A stretch of DNA of 64,000 nt, taken from positions 39,969 to 103,968 of the forward strand of contig CANJRD010000014.1 in NCBI GenBank assembly GCA_947476695.1, written 5' to 3'. Below are positions 9,333 to 17,559 of the stretch, piece by piece (position 1 is the stretch's first letter; every line of letters starts with the position of its first letter). Origin of the DNA: Rhodospirillaceae bacterium (GTDB lineage: Bacteria; Pseudomonadota; Alphaproteobacteria; Rhodospirillales; Rhodospirillaceae). A program made the position numbers and the translations under genes. The notes under the pieces were generated by a model. That model searched no databases. It saw nothing but the letters and a program-made list of their open reading frames with translations, and was not told where the DNA came from.

Positions 9333-9763
9333 TGGTGTCTACCTAAGTCGCGGCTCTGCGGGCCGTTGGAATGAGTGTGCAAATAGTCGTTTGCCTGCTT
9401 CTCGATCTGACGCAGCTCAGACAGCGTCTCTTGCAGGTCGTGAAGTTTCTCTTCGAGTTCGGCGATGCGAGCATGGGCTTTGCCGCGCAGCAGGCGCATC
9501 TGTTCGGCGTGCTTCGGGTCGGTGCCGTAAAGCTCAAGCACCTCGGCAATATCGGTCAGGGAGAATCCCAACCGCTTGCCACGACGGATCAGCGCGAGTT
9601 TGGCGCGGTCGCGGTAGTTGTAGACGCGCATCGCGCCGGCGCGCTGCGGCTTCAACAAGCCCTGCATCTCGTAGAAGCGCACCGTGCGGGGCGTGACGCC
9701 GGCCGCGGCGGCCAGTTCCGTCGTGCTGTAAAGCTTGCGGCGATCTTCGTCGGCGATCGTCAT
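9329..9763 (-). CDS. MerR-family transcriptional regulator of the fatty-acid operon
   Basis: A 144-residue MerR protein. The winged helix lies at about residues 11-80 (YSTTELAAAAGVTPRTVRFY, then GLLKPQRAGAMRVYNYRDR), followed by a long coiled-coil helix (about 88-128). No cysteine-rich metal loop is present, so a metal sensor is unlikely. The gene overlaps both neighbours by four bases, fadD upstream and the thiolase downstream, so it is built into the operon it probably controls. MerR proteins of the LiuR type regulate branched-chain and fatty-acid degradation in other proteobacteria and bind ACGT-centred palindromes; the palindromes upstream of fadD fit that picture. The ligand is unknown. 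Confidence 0.88.
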   Translation of the reverse strand: MTIADEDRRKLYSTTELAAAAGVTPRTVRFYEMQGLLKPQRAGAMRVYNYRDRAKLALIRRGKRLGFSLTDIAEVLELYGTDPKHAEQMRLLRGKAHARIAELEEKLHDLQETLSELRQIEKQANDYLHTHSNGPQSRDLGRHQ

Positions 9764-11463
9764 GAATCCGCCTTCGGCTGGGCCGCGGCTTTGGCAGCTT
9801 CTTCAGCTTCCAGTTCCTTTTTCGACAGCTTCCCGATCAGCGTTTTCGGCAGTGAGTCACGGAACTCGTAGTATTCCGGGCGTTCTACGGCAGACAGCTT
9901 GTCCTTCAGGAAGGCGCGCAGATCCCCTTCGGTCAGCGTCGCACCCTGGCGCAGCTTGATGAAGGCCTTGGGCGCCTGGCCGCGATAGGGGTGAGGCACG
10001 CCGATCACGATCACTTCCTCGACGGCCGGATTCAGATAGATCGCCTCTTCGACCATGCGCGGATAGATCTTGTAGCCGGAGGCGTTGATCATGTCCTTGA
10101 TACGGTCGACGATATAAACATAGCCGTCCGCATCCATGGTGCCGATGTCACCTGTGTGAAATGCGCCGCCCTTCATCACTTCCGCGGTGGCGTCGGGGCG
10201 CTTCCAATAGCCCTTCATCACCTGCGGGCCGCGCACGCAAATCTCGCCTTTCTCGCCGATGCCCATCAGATGATCGTCATCAAGTCCGTGGATTTCGACA
10301 ATCGTGCCCGGCATCGGAAGGCCGACCGATCCGTCGCGGTTTGGCGCGGCTGTCGGGTTGGTGCAGACCACCGGCGACGTTTCGCTCAAGCCGTAACCTT
10401 CGACCACGACGCACTTGGTCAGCGCCTCGAACTGGTGCTTGACCTCGACGGGCAACGGCGCGCCACCGGAAATGCACAGCTTTATCGAGGTGAGGTCGTA
10501 TTTGTTCACGTCCGGCGCGCTGCTGATGGCCGTGTAGATCGTCGGTACCGCCGGGAAGAACGTCGGCTTCTTCTTGTGGATTGTCTTCAGGCAATCTTTC
10601 AGATCGAAGCGCGGCAGCATGATGATCTCAGCGCCGTACTCGAAGGCGACAAGCATGGCTACGTTCATCGCGAAGACGTGGAAGAAGGGGATCGCCGCCA
10701 GGAAACGCTCATGTCCACGATGCGGCGTGCCGTACCACGAGGAAACCTGACGCACGTTGGCCGTCACGTTGGCATGGGTCAGCATCGCGCCTTTGGGCTC
10801 GCCGGTCGTGCCGCCGGTGTATTGCAGCACCGCCACATCCTGGTGCGGATCGATCTTCACGGCGGCATACTTGCCATCGTTGGCGGTGAGCTCGCGGAAC
10901 TGCGTGTGCCGCGCGTCGTGCCTTACCTCTGCGATCAACCTGCGCTGGAACAGCCGGAACAGAATGCTGGTGAGCGGCGGCAAAGCTTCCGCCATCGGGC
11001 AGACGACCACGTGCTTGCAAATCCCGCGATCGAGCAGATCGAGTGCCTTGGGGTAGACCGCTTTCAGGTCCATCGTCACGATGATCTCGGCCCCGGAATC
11101 CTGTGCCAGTCGATCAAGTTCGCGTGCCGCGTAAAGCGGGTTCATGTTGACGACCGTCGCACCTGCCATCAGCGCGCCGCAGTAGCTGGCGATGTAATAG
11201 GGCGAGTTCGGCAATAACAGGCCGACATGCGTGCCCTTGGTCACGCCCATTTTTTGCAAGCCGACAGCAACGCGCGCCGCCATCTCGGCGGTTTCGCGGT
11301 AGGTCCAGCGGCGTCCGAGGAATTCCATCGCCGGGCGCTCGGCGAATTGCGCGGCAGCGTCCAGCAGCAGCTGATACACGGGCACGGCGGGCAGCGGCAT
11401 GTCCCACGGGGCAAATGCCGGATAATTCCGCAGCCACGGATACTGACTGGAATCAGCGTTCAC
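9760..11463 (-). CDS. fadD: long-chain fatty acid--CoA ligase
   Basis: The 567-residue ATP/AMP-forming acyl-CoA synthetase activates fatty acids before beta-oxidation, probably at the inner membrane. The P-loop-like motif YTGGTTGEPKG is at 215-225, the adenylation motif GYGLSET at 356-362, and the C-terminal lid has DRIKDMINASGYKIYP. The start codon is GTG at 11463, preceded on the minus strand by GGCAGG at normal spacing. It is the first gene of the operon fadD-merR-thiolase-fadN-like-acyl-CoA dehydrogenase-thioesterase. The alanine/lysine-rich tail is unremarkable. Confidence 0.93.
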   Translation of the reverse strand: MNADSSQYPWLRNYPAFAPWDMPLPAVPVYQLLLDAAAQFAERPAMEFLGRRWTYRETAEMAARVAVGLQKMGVTKGTHVGLLLPNSPYYIASYCGALMAGATVVNMNPLYAARELDRLAQDSGAEIIVTMDLKAVYPKALDLLDRGICKHVVVCPMAEALPPLTSILFRLFQRRLIAEVRHDARHTQFRELTANDGKYAAVKIDPHQDVAVLQYTGGTTGEPKGAMLTHANVTANVRQVSSWYGTPHRGHERFLAAIPFFHVFAMNVAMLVAFEYGAEIIMLPRFDLKDCLKTIHKKKPTFFPAVPTIYTAISSAPDVNKYDLTSIKLCISGGAPLPVEVKHQFEALTKCVVVEGYGLSETSPVVCTNPTAAPNRDGSVGLPMPGTIVEIHGLDDDHLMGIGEKGEICVRGPQVMKGYWKRPDATAEVMKGGAFHTGDIGTMDADGYVYIVDRIKDMINASGYKIYPRMVEEAIYLNPAVEEVIVIGVPHPYRGQAPKAFIKLRQGATLTEGDLRAFLKDKLSAVERPEYYEFRDSLPKTLIGKLSKKELEAEEAAKAAAQPKADS

Positions 11464-11529
11464 TTGGCCTGCCCCCGCTTGCGCTTCCTGCGCGTTTCGT
11501 TATCCGCACGCCTCTGCGCGGTATAACCC

Positions 11530-11537
11530 TAACGTTA
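11530..11537. promoter_or_regulatory. secondary operator half-match (TAACGTTA)
   Basis: An 8-bp palindrome sharing the TTAACGT core of the larger palindrome at 11568-11585. The two centres are 43 bases apart, close to four helical turns. It would lie downstream of the proposed fadD promoter. Confidence 0.4.
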
Positions 11538-11567
11538 AGGACTGCCCCAGATTATGCAATGCTTGGA

Positions 11568-11585
11568 TGTGACGTTAACGTCACA
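11568..11585. promoter_or_regulatory. 18-bp perfect palindrome, probable MerR operator of the fadD operon
   Basis: TGTGACGTTAACGTCACA is a perfect inverted repeat about 105 bases upstream of fadD. Its ACGT-centred halves resemble sites described for LiuR-type MerR regulators. On the minus strand the sequence TTAACG (+ strand 11573-11578) could serve as a -35 with CATAAT (+ strand 11551-11556) as the -10 at 16-base spacing, placing the palindrome over the -35. That arrangement suits repression. The regulator is presumably the MerR gene inside the operon. Confidence 0.6.
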
Positions 11586-11652
11586 ACCCCTACACATTGG
11601 TAGGGCAGTCAAAACTACATCTAGGGGCGGCGCGGGAAAGCGCAATGAGGGG

Positions 11653-11961
11653 TTAGCTGTCGAGCAGACCGGCCAGCTTTAGGGCGATGCCCTTGGATCC
11701 AAAGATCTTCAAGCGACCCATTGTGAAAGCCACCATGGGATTGAGGTCGCCCTCGATCAACTTGGCCATATTCGCGGCTGACAACGCCAGGGTCGTCTCG
11801 GCATCGTCGTTCTCGGGATTTGGCGTGACTTTCACCTCGTCGCCGGTCGCGTCGAGCAGTATTTTTCCGTCATCGCCCAGGTCGAACAGCACGGTGTGGT
11901 GAAGTTCTTTGAGCTTGTCGGACTGCGATTTGACCGCATCCACCAATTCGTCGAATCCCAT
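11653..11961 (-). CDS. SCP2 sterol-binding domain protein
   Basis: A 102-residue single-domain protein beginning MGFDELVDAVKSQSDKLKEL and containing the SCP2 core VLFDLGDDGKILLDATG and a C-terminal amphipathic segment (NPMVAFTMGRLKIFGSKGIA). SCP2 domains bind lipids or acyl-CoA and often accompany fatty-acid metabolism genes. It ends 189 bases upstream of fadD on the same strand but is separated from it by the operator region, so it is probably a separate transcription unit. It is divergent from the SDR gene at 12048 with an 86-base gap. Confidence 0.85.
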   Translation of the reverse strand: MGFDELVDAVKSQSDKLKELHHTVLFDLGDDGKILLDATGDEVKVTPNPENDDAETTLALSAANMAKLIEGDLNPMVAFTMGRLKIFGSKGIALKLAGLLDS

Positions 11962-12047
11962 GGCCTGTTCCCCAACCGGTGAGCGACATCGCGCTCATTT
12001 TGGGCTAAGCAGCGCGCGAACGGAACCCAGGAAAAAAGGGACACCCT

Positions 12048-12764
12048 ATGCCCACAGCACTCATCACCGGCGCAAACCGCGGCCTCGGCTTCGGTCTGAC
12101 CGAACTCTACGCTGCCGATGGCTGGAACGTGATCGCATGCGCGCGTGAGCCTGAAAAAGCGACTGCGCTGCAGAAGCTCGCTGCCAGCGGCAAAGGCAAG
12201 GTGACGGTCAAGAAACTCGACATCGAGGACCATGCCTCGATCGAAGCGCTGGCGAAGGAACTCAAGGGCCAGCCGATCGACTTGCTGCTCAACGTCGCCG
12301 GCTTCTACGGCAAGCGCATCGTCAGCGATCCGGGCGGGTTGGGTGCGTTCGGTGAGTCCGACTACGCGGAATGGGATCGCATCAACCGCATCAATGTCCT
12401 CGGTCCGATGAAGATCGCCGAGGCGTTCGTCGAGAACGTCGCGGCCAGCGGCCAGAAGAAGATTGTCTCACTCTCCAGCATCATCGGATCCATCGGCGGC
12501 AACCCGGGTGGCCACATGTACGCCTACCGGTCTTCCAAAGCCGCGCTGAACGCCGTGATGAAGGCCATGTCGGTCGACCTGAAGGACCGCGGCATCACCG
12601 CGATCCCGATTCACCCGGGCTGGGTCCGTACGGACATGGGCGGCCCGAACGCCGACCTGTCGCCGGAAGAATCCGTGACCGGCATGAAAAAGGTCATCGA
12701 CGGCCTGACCCCGGCGGATAGCGGCAAGTTCCTGACCTACAGCGGCGAAACGCTGCCCTGGTAA
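12048..12764 (+). CDS. SDR family oxidoreductase (C-factor-like)
   Basis: The 238-residue short-chain dehydrogenase has the nucleotide motif TGANRGLG (7-14), LLNVAG in place of NNAG, the Ser in SLSSIIGSIG and the catalytic YRSSK. The pattern and length match the C-factor/CsgA-like SDR subgroup, whose substrates are generally unknown. It is divergent from the SCP2 gene and followed by a long-loop inverted repeat (GCACCCG at 12773-12779 with CGGGTGC at 12799-12805) that has no T tract. A metabolic substrate cannot be proposed from context. Confidence 0.85.
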   Translation: MPTALITGANRGLGFGLTELYAADGWNVIACAREPEKATALQKLAASGKGKVTVKKLDIEDHASIEALAKELKGQPIDLLLNVAGFYGKRIVSDPGGLGAFGESDYAEWDRINRINVLGPMKIAEAFVENVAASGQKKIVSLSSIIGSIGGNPGGHMYAYRSSKAALNAVMKAMSVDLKDRGITAIPIHPGWVRTDMGGPNADLSPEESVTGMKKVIDGLTPADSGKFLTYSGETLPW

Positions 12765-12961
12765 TCTAACCGGCACCCGGGGTCGTACCGCATCTTGTCG
12801 GGTGCGACTCCGGCCGCACTATGCTTTAACATTCCCCTGCGTGGGGTCACTTCGGTTGCGCCCTGCGCGGAAGAAAGTAGAGTGTAATCAAAGCAGTTGG
12901 GAAGGATCGCGGCGATCATGCCGGAGCCCGCCGGGATGGGTGATGCTGCGCCTACGCCGAT

Positions 12962-14140
12962 TTGCGCGCGCTCGTGCAGGACATGTCGGAATGGCGCAAG
13001 GCGCCGACCTCTGACACCAGTCTCATCGCCATCAGTGTCAACAACGCGCTGCCCGAAGCGAAGCGTACGCCGGAGCTGATCGAGGCGCTTGCGCAGTCGA
13101 TGGGTAAGCTGGCCGCGCGCGTGCGGGCGCGCTTCTACAAGGCCACGCCCGGCGACTTCGTGCTGATCGCGAACGCCAAGGAAGGCGCGATGGTCGCCAT
13201 CGTGCGCGATCTGAAAATCGATCTGCTGCGCACGGTCGAAGGTCACTTCCCAGGCAGCTTCGGCACCATCGACCAGACGCGCCTCGTCGTCGCTTACGAC
13301 TTGCTTCACAACTATCGCTCGGCGGCGGACCGGGTCACGCGCTTCGCCCAGAGTTTGGCGCCGCAGCAGTCGGCCGAGGGTGACGGCAAGCTTCGTCCGC
13401 TCACCGGCACCGATATCGAACGCGTAATGGCGGCCTATAAGAAGTTCGGCACGGATCGTTTCGTGAAGGCCTTCGTACGCTATCAGGATGCGGTGATCCG
13501 CACGCCCGGTCAGCCGATGCGCAAGCTGATGACGGAGTACTTCATCAGCATGGACCTGCTGCGCAAGCCGCTGTTCATCGATGTCGAGATGCGCGGCTCC
13601 GGCCGTTTGTTCAACGAATTCACGTTGATGCTCGACCAGATCATGCTGGAGGCTTTCCCGTTGATCGCGCCGCCCGAAGGCGATTGCTCGATCAATCTGA
13701 ACGTTCAGAGCGTATTCACGCCGGTCTTCGAGGAGTTCTTCTCCAAGGCGCCGGCCGAGCGAATCAAGAACGTCGTCTTTGAATTCCGCCAGGCGAACAT
13801 CGTCGAGCACTTCGACGAGTACCAGGTCGCGCGCAGTCTGATCAAGGAACGTGGTGCCCGGATCGGCGTCGACCAGATCTTTCCGCAGACCGTCGGGCTG
13901 GTCGATATCGACTATCTTGGCGCCAGCGTCGCCAAGATTCATTGGCGCGCGGGCGCGGACGAAATACTCGAGCAGCGCCGCCGCGCCCTGAAGTACATGA
14001 TCGACTGCGGCGTGCAGCCGATCCTGATCCGGGTCGACGACCCGCGCGCCCTGGATGCCGGCGAGGCGAATGGGATCAACGCATTCCAGGGGTTCTTGAT
14101 CGACAGCCAGATCAAGGACCAGTTCGCCGCCGCGCAATAA
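12962..14140 (+). CDS. degenerate EAL-domain protein
   Basis: The product (392 residues from TTG 12962, or 385 from ATG 12983) has a C-terminal region resembling an EAL phosphodiesterase fold: SINLNVQSVFTPVFEEFF, NVVFEFRQANIVEHFDEYQ and DIDYLGASVAKIHW correspond to the N-L, E-x-T-E and D-F-x-K-I-D strands. The catalytic EAL and DDFG residues are replaced (GVDQIFPQ stands where DDFG is expected), so it is probably not an active c-di-GMP phosphodiesterase but may bind a ligand or partner. The N-terminal 150 residues are unrecognised. The 5' end is uncertain: a good Shine-Dalgarno and ATG at 12918 lie in another frame, suggesting a one-base frameshift near 12950. Confidence 0.7.
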   Translation: MRALVQDMSEWRKAPTSDTSLIAISVNNALPEAKRTPELIEALAQSMGKLAARVRARFYKATPGDFVLIANAKEGAMVAIVRDLKIDLLRTVEGHFPGSFGTIDQTRLVVAYDLLHNYRSAADRVTRFAQSLAPQQSAEGDGKLRPLTGTDIERVMAAYKKFGTDRFVKAFVRYQDAVIRTPGQPMRKLMTEYFISMDLLRKPLFIDVEMRGSGRLFNEFTLMLDQIMLEAFPLIAPPEGDCSINLNVQSVFTPVFEEFFSKAPAERIKNVVFEFRQANIVEHFDEYQVARSLIKERGARIGVDQIFPQTVGLVDIDYLGASVAKIHWRAGADEILEQRRRALKYMIDCGVQPILIRVDDPRALDAGEANGINAFQGFLIDSQIKDQFAAAQ

Positions 14141-14267
14141 AGCCCACAACAAAGCCACACATTTGAGGCTTATGTTGTATGCCGCGCCTGGATTTGGGGC
14201 TGCGGTCGGCGCAAGATGATTCCGCTGTCTCTCCGGTAGCCCGCTCGGGCGTTTGGCCTCTGCCGCA

Positions 14268-16451
14268 ATGCGTATCCATACCAAGCTGTTCCTGTTGTTG
14301 CTGATGATCTCCGTGCTGCCGTTGGTGGCATTGAGCCTGCGGAGTCAGCGTGCGACCGAGAACCTGGGACAAACGATCGCTGACCGCGGGCGCGAGGCCG
14401 TCTGGGGCCAGATCGAACTCCAGCTTCAGCAGGCCATCGGGTTCTCGTCCGATATCCTGTCCGCTGAACAGCGGCAGGTGGAAGACGTGCTTCGCCTTCA
14501 GGCGCGCGAGGCCGCCGTCCGCCTTGCCGCTCCGCCGCCGGATGGCGAACAGCCGGTCTATTTCGATCGCAGCTTCGACTCGCCCGACACCTGGCCGCCC
14601 GGAACGGAACTCGCGCTCGATCACGTGATGGTGTCGCCATCGCGCGAAGTGAAGGCCGTACCGGTGTCGCGTCAGCATCAGGCCTTCTACATCTCTCCGG
14701 CTACGCCCCAGCCGGATGCGATCCCGGCCGCGCTAAAATCCGACATGCAACGCCTGAGTGGCTTGGACGATGTTTACCGCACGCTTTCGGAAGCCAACCC
14801 CAACCTTTTCTATTGGCAGTACGTCAGCCTGCAAAACGGCGTCCACTCCGTTTACCCGGGGCACGGTGGTTATCCGGAGGGCTTCGATCCGCGCACACGC
14901 GCTTGGTATGAAGCGGCGGTGAAAGCGAAAGCCCCGACCTGGGGGCCGCCGCGCCTCGATGCCTCGACACGCCGTCTGCTGCTTACCGCTTCGATGCCGA
15001 TCATGCGCGACGACGGTCAGCTGGTCGGCGTCACCGGCATCGATGTCGACATTCTTGCGCGTCTTACAGCGATACAGGCCCGCGTGCGTCTCGGGCCGAA
15101 TGCCGCGAGTTACATCGTGCGTCTCGCCGATCCCGACGGCAACCCGATCTCTAACGACACCAAAGCAGGCGACGTCAAATTGCACGTCGTCGCGGCCAGC
15201 ACCTACAACGACACCGGCGCCTCCTGGGACGCGGCGGTCGATGAGCCTCTGCTCGACACCGGTACGGCCACGGGCCTGACGGAGATGATCGGCGATCTGC
15301 GCGCGGGGCGCGGTGGCCTGCGCACGATGCCGCACAATGCCAACGACGCCATATGGGTTTACGGCCCCTTGCCGCGCCTGGGCGCCGCGCTGCTCTACGT
15401 CATGCCAGCGGAGGATGTCGCTGCGATTGCCGATGCTTCGCAAGGCTCCGTCTTGGGCGCGACAATGGAGCAGGTGCGGCTCGCGGGCCTCGCCTCGATC
15501 GTGCTGATCGGTGTGGTCGCTTTCGTCTCGGCCTTTGCCGCGCGGTCGGTGACCCGACCGCTGCGCGATCTCGCTGCTGCCGCGCAGGACCTTGCCCGCG
15601 GCCAGCTCGACACGCGCGCGGTCGTCGCCAGCCGTGACGAGGTCGGCGAACTCGCCGCCGCTTTCAATGCCATGGTGCCGGAACTGCAAAGCCACATCAA
15701 GACGAAGGAAGGCCTCGCGCTGGCGCATGAGGTGCAGCAAAAGCTGCTGCCGTCCGCGCCGCCGATGTTGACGGGCTACGACATCGCCGGCATGTGCCTT
15801 TACAGCGAGGATGTGGGTGGCGATTACTACGACTTCCTCGACCTTGTGGACTACGATAGCGGCGAACATCGCGTGGGCGTCATCGTCGGCGACGTTGCCG
15901 GACACGGTGTTGTGGCCGCGCTGACCATGACCTCGGTGCGCGCGCTGTTGCGCAGCTATGCCAGTGGCGGGCAGCAAATCCTGCCGGTGATGCGCGCGGT
16001 GAACCACCACCTCACCGCCGATGCGTCGGGCGGGCGGTTCATCACGCTGGTTTATCTCGTGATCGATCCCGACCTTCAGCCACGCCGGATGCGCTGGATC
16101 AGCGCCGGGCATGGGCCGCTCATCTTCTACGATGCCGACGCGCATCGCTTCGGGGAACTGGCGGTCGCAGATATCCCGCTCGGCGTCCAGGGCGACTGGG
16201 CGTTCCACGAAACCGAACGCAGCGAATGGCCGCAGAAAGGCGTGCTCGTCATCGGCACCGACGGCATCTGGGAAACGCAGAACGCCGAAGGCCGCGCGTT
16301 CGGCAAGGAAGGCTTCTTGGCCGTCATCCGCGCCACGGCGGCTTTGAGCGCCAAGGAGATCTGCGCGGCGGTGGAAGAACGTTTGCGCGAATTCAGCGGC
16401 GGAATCCCGCAGAAGGACGACGTGACTCTGGTGGTCGTGAAGTTCGTCTAG
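14268..16451 (+). CDS. Cache-HAMP-SpoIIE/PP2C serine phosphatase
   Basis: The 727-residue membrane-bound sensor phosphatase has a TM helix at about 6-24 (LFLLLLMISVLPLVALSL), a periplasmic double-Cache-type region (about 40-410, with FDPRTRAWYEAAVKAK and GVTGIDVDI), a second TM (about 415-437), a HAMP segment (VTRPLRDLAAAAQDLARGQL), the linker LAHEVQQKLLP and a SpoIIE-type PP2C domain with metal ligands in DVGGDYYDF and GDVAGHG. It likely dephosphorylates an anti-anti-sigma or similar partner in response to an external small molecule. A TTG five codons upstream is possible, but the ATG gives a normal N-terminus. No partner kinase or STAS gene is adjacent. Confidence 0.9.
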   Translation: MRIHTKLFLLLLMISVLPLVALSLRSQRATENLGQTIADRGREAVWGQIELQLQQAIGFSSDILSAEQRQVEDVLRLQAREAAVRLAAPPPDGEQPVYFDRSFDSPDTWPPGTELALDHVMVSPSREVKAVPVSRQHQAFYISPATPQPDAIPAALKSDMQRLSGLDDVYRTLSEANPNLFYWQYVSLQNGVHSVYPGHGGYPEGFDPRTRAWYEAAVKAKAPTWGPPRLDASTRRLLLTASMPIMRDDGQLVGVTGIDVDILARLTAIQARVRLGPNAASYIVRLADPDGNPISNDTKAGDVKLHVVAASTYNDTGASWDAAVDEPLLDTGTATGLTEMIGDLRAGRGGLRTMPHNANDAIWVYGPLPRLGAALLYVMPAEDVAAIADASQGSVLGATMEQVRLAGLASIVLIGVVAFVSAFAARSVTRPLRDLAAAAQDLARGQLDTRAVVASRDEVGELAAAFNAMVPELQSHIKTKEGLALAHEVQQKLLPSAPPMLTGYDIAGMCLYSEDVGGDYYDFLDLVDYDSGEHRVGVIVGDVAGHGVVAALTMTSVRALLRSYASGGQQILPVMRAVNHHLTADASGGRFITLVYLVIDPDLQPRRMRWISAGHGPLIFYDADAHRFGELAVADIPLGVQGDWAFHETERSEWPQKGVLVIGTDGIWETQNAEGRAFGKEGFLAVIRATAALSAKEICAAVEERLREFSGGIPQKDDVTLVVVKFV

Positions 16452-16469
16452 CGCTAGATTGCGCCCGCC

Positions 16470-16895
16470 ATGCCGCTCAACATCATTAAACTTGCCGTCG
16501 GCATCGACGATGTCGAACATCTCGCCGAGCGTCAGAAGCGCTTTAAGAACAGCCGCGGCAACTTCCAGCATCGCACGCGCATGATGCCGTCGCGGGCCTC
16601 CGAGATATTGCCCGGCGGATCGATGTACTGGGTGATCAAGCGCCTGATCCAGGTACGCCAGCCCATCGTCGCCTTCCATCAGGAGAAGGACGACAATGGC
16701 CGGGCCTTCTGCATGATCGAGATGGAGCCGAAGCACTTCATCGTCGACGCCACCGCGAAACGCCCTTTCCAAGGCTGGCGCTATCTCAAGGCAGAGGACG
16801 CGCCGGCAGACGTTCGCCACGGCGGCAAAGTGTATATCGATCCGAAGATGCCGGCGGATATGAAGGACGAGTTGCGGCGATTGGGTTTGCTGTAG
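16470..16895 (+). CDS. DUF1489 family protein
   Basis: A 141-residue soluble protein beginning MPLNIIKLAVGIDDVEHLAE, with the conserved blocks RTRMMPSRASEILPGGSMYWV and ending KMPADMKDELRRLGLL. These match the alphaproteobacterial DUF1489 family of unknown function at full length. It lies 18 bases after the phosphatase gene in the same direction and may be co-transcribed with it. Confidence 0.85.
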   Translation: MPLNIIKLAVGIDDVEHLAERQKRFKNSRGNFQHRTRMMPSRASEILPGGSMYWVIKRLIQVRQPIVAFHQEKDDNGRAFCMIEMEPKHFIVDATAKRPFQGWRYLKAEDAPADVRHGGKVYIDPKMPADMKDELRRLGLL

Positions 16896-16915
16896 CGTCG
16901 TCTGGCTCCGATTCG

Positions 16916-16954
16916 CCTGTTCTAGGAGGAAAAGAACAGGTGGATAATATCCAC
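16916..16954. repeat. two adjacent inverted repeats
   Basis: CCTGTTCT (16916-16923) pairs perfectly with AGAACAGG (16933-16940), with AGGAGGAAA in the loop. Next to it, GTGGATA (16940-16946) pairs with TATCCAC (16948-16954). There is no T tract. They lie between the DUF1489 gene and msrB and could be a double hairpin in RNA or protein-binding dyads. Confidence 0.4.
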
Positions 16955-17100
16955 CGCCTAATAGGACGGCGGCATCTTGTGTTCTCGCCAAGCCTAGGCG
17001 CGCAGCGTGGACTCGCGCCACATACATTTCCTGCCGTGGGGGCCGCTTGACCGGTCCTAGCCGCATGCCCATCTTTCTCGAAACCAGACAGGAGCGCGCC

Positions 17101-17493
17101 ATGGCCAAGATCACCAAGACCGACGACGAGTGGCGCAAAGAGCTGTCGCCGGAGCAGTTCTATGTGCTGCGCCAAAAAGGCACCGAGCGTCCTGGCACCG
17201 GTGAGCTTTTGAACAGCAAGGGTCCGGGCACCTTCGTCTGCGCCGGTTGCGGCAACGCGCTGTTCGACGCGCAGACGAAGTACGATTCCGGCTCCGGCTG
17301 GCCCAGCTTCACCGCGCCTATCGAAGGCCAGGCGGTCGATGAACATCGCGATACCACGCTTGGCATGGTCCGTACCGAAGTCACTTGCGCGAAGTGCGGC
17401 GGCCATCTCGGTCACGTCTTTCCGGACGGCCCCGCCGAGAACGGCCTGCGCTATTGCATCAATTCGCTGTCGCTGAAGAAAGAGGCGAAGTAA
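17101..17493 (+). CDS. msrB: peptide-methionine (R)-S-oxide reductase
   Basis: The 130-residue enzyme repairs methionine-R-sulfoxide. Zinc ligands are Cys47/Cys50 (CAGC) and Cys96/Cys99 (CAKC); the catalytic Cys119 is in RYCINSLSL, and the GSGWPSF and [11 protein letters not shown] motifs are intact. A longer frame starts with TTG at 17047, but the ATG at 17101 is preceded by AGGAG at proper spacing and gives the family's normal N-terminus. It is monocistronic by appearance and ends before a palindromic element shared with the convergent ligase gene. With msrPQ at 34.4 kb the window covers both cytoplasmic and periplasmic methionine repair. Confidence 0.95.
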   Translation: MAKITKTDDEWRKELSPEQFYVLRQKGTERPGTGELLNSKGPGTFVCAGCGNALFDAQTKYDSGSGWPSFTAPIEGQAVDEHRDTTLGMVRTEVTCAKCGGHLGHVFPDGPAENGLRYCINSLSLKKEAK

Positions 17494-17514
17494 GTCCTCA
17501 GATGTCGCCCTGGA

Positions 17515-17547
17515 CCCCGGATCACGCCGCTGCGCGGCTGTCCGGGG
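17515..17547. repeat. REP-like extragenic palindrome
   Basis: CCCCGGA (17515-17521) pairs with TCCGGGG (17541-17547), and inside it GCCGC (17526-17530) pairs with GCGGC (17534-17538). It lies between the convergent msrB and ligase genes. The form is that of GC-rich extragenic palindromes common in alphaproteobacteria and may also slow transcription from both sides. Confidence 0.5.
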
Positions 17548-17559
17548 TGACAACCTTTA

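Noticed and set aside
12773..12805. Terminator after the SDR gene
   Set aside because: The 7-bp stem has a 19-base loop and no T tract, so it is only a weak dyad.
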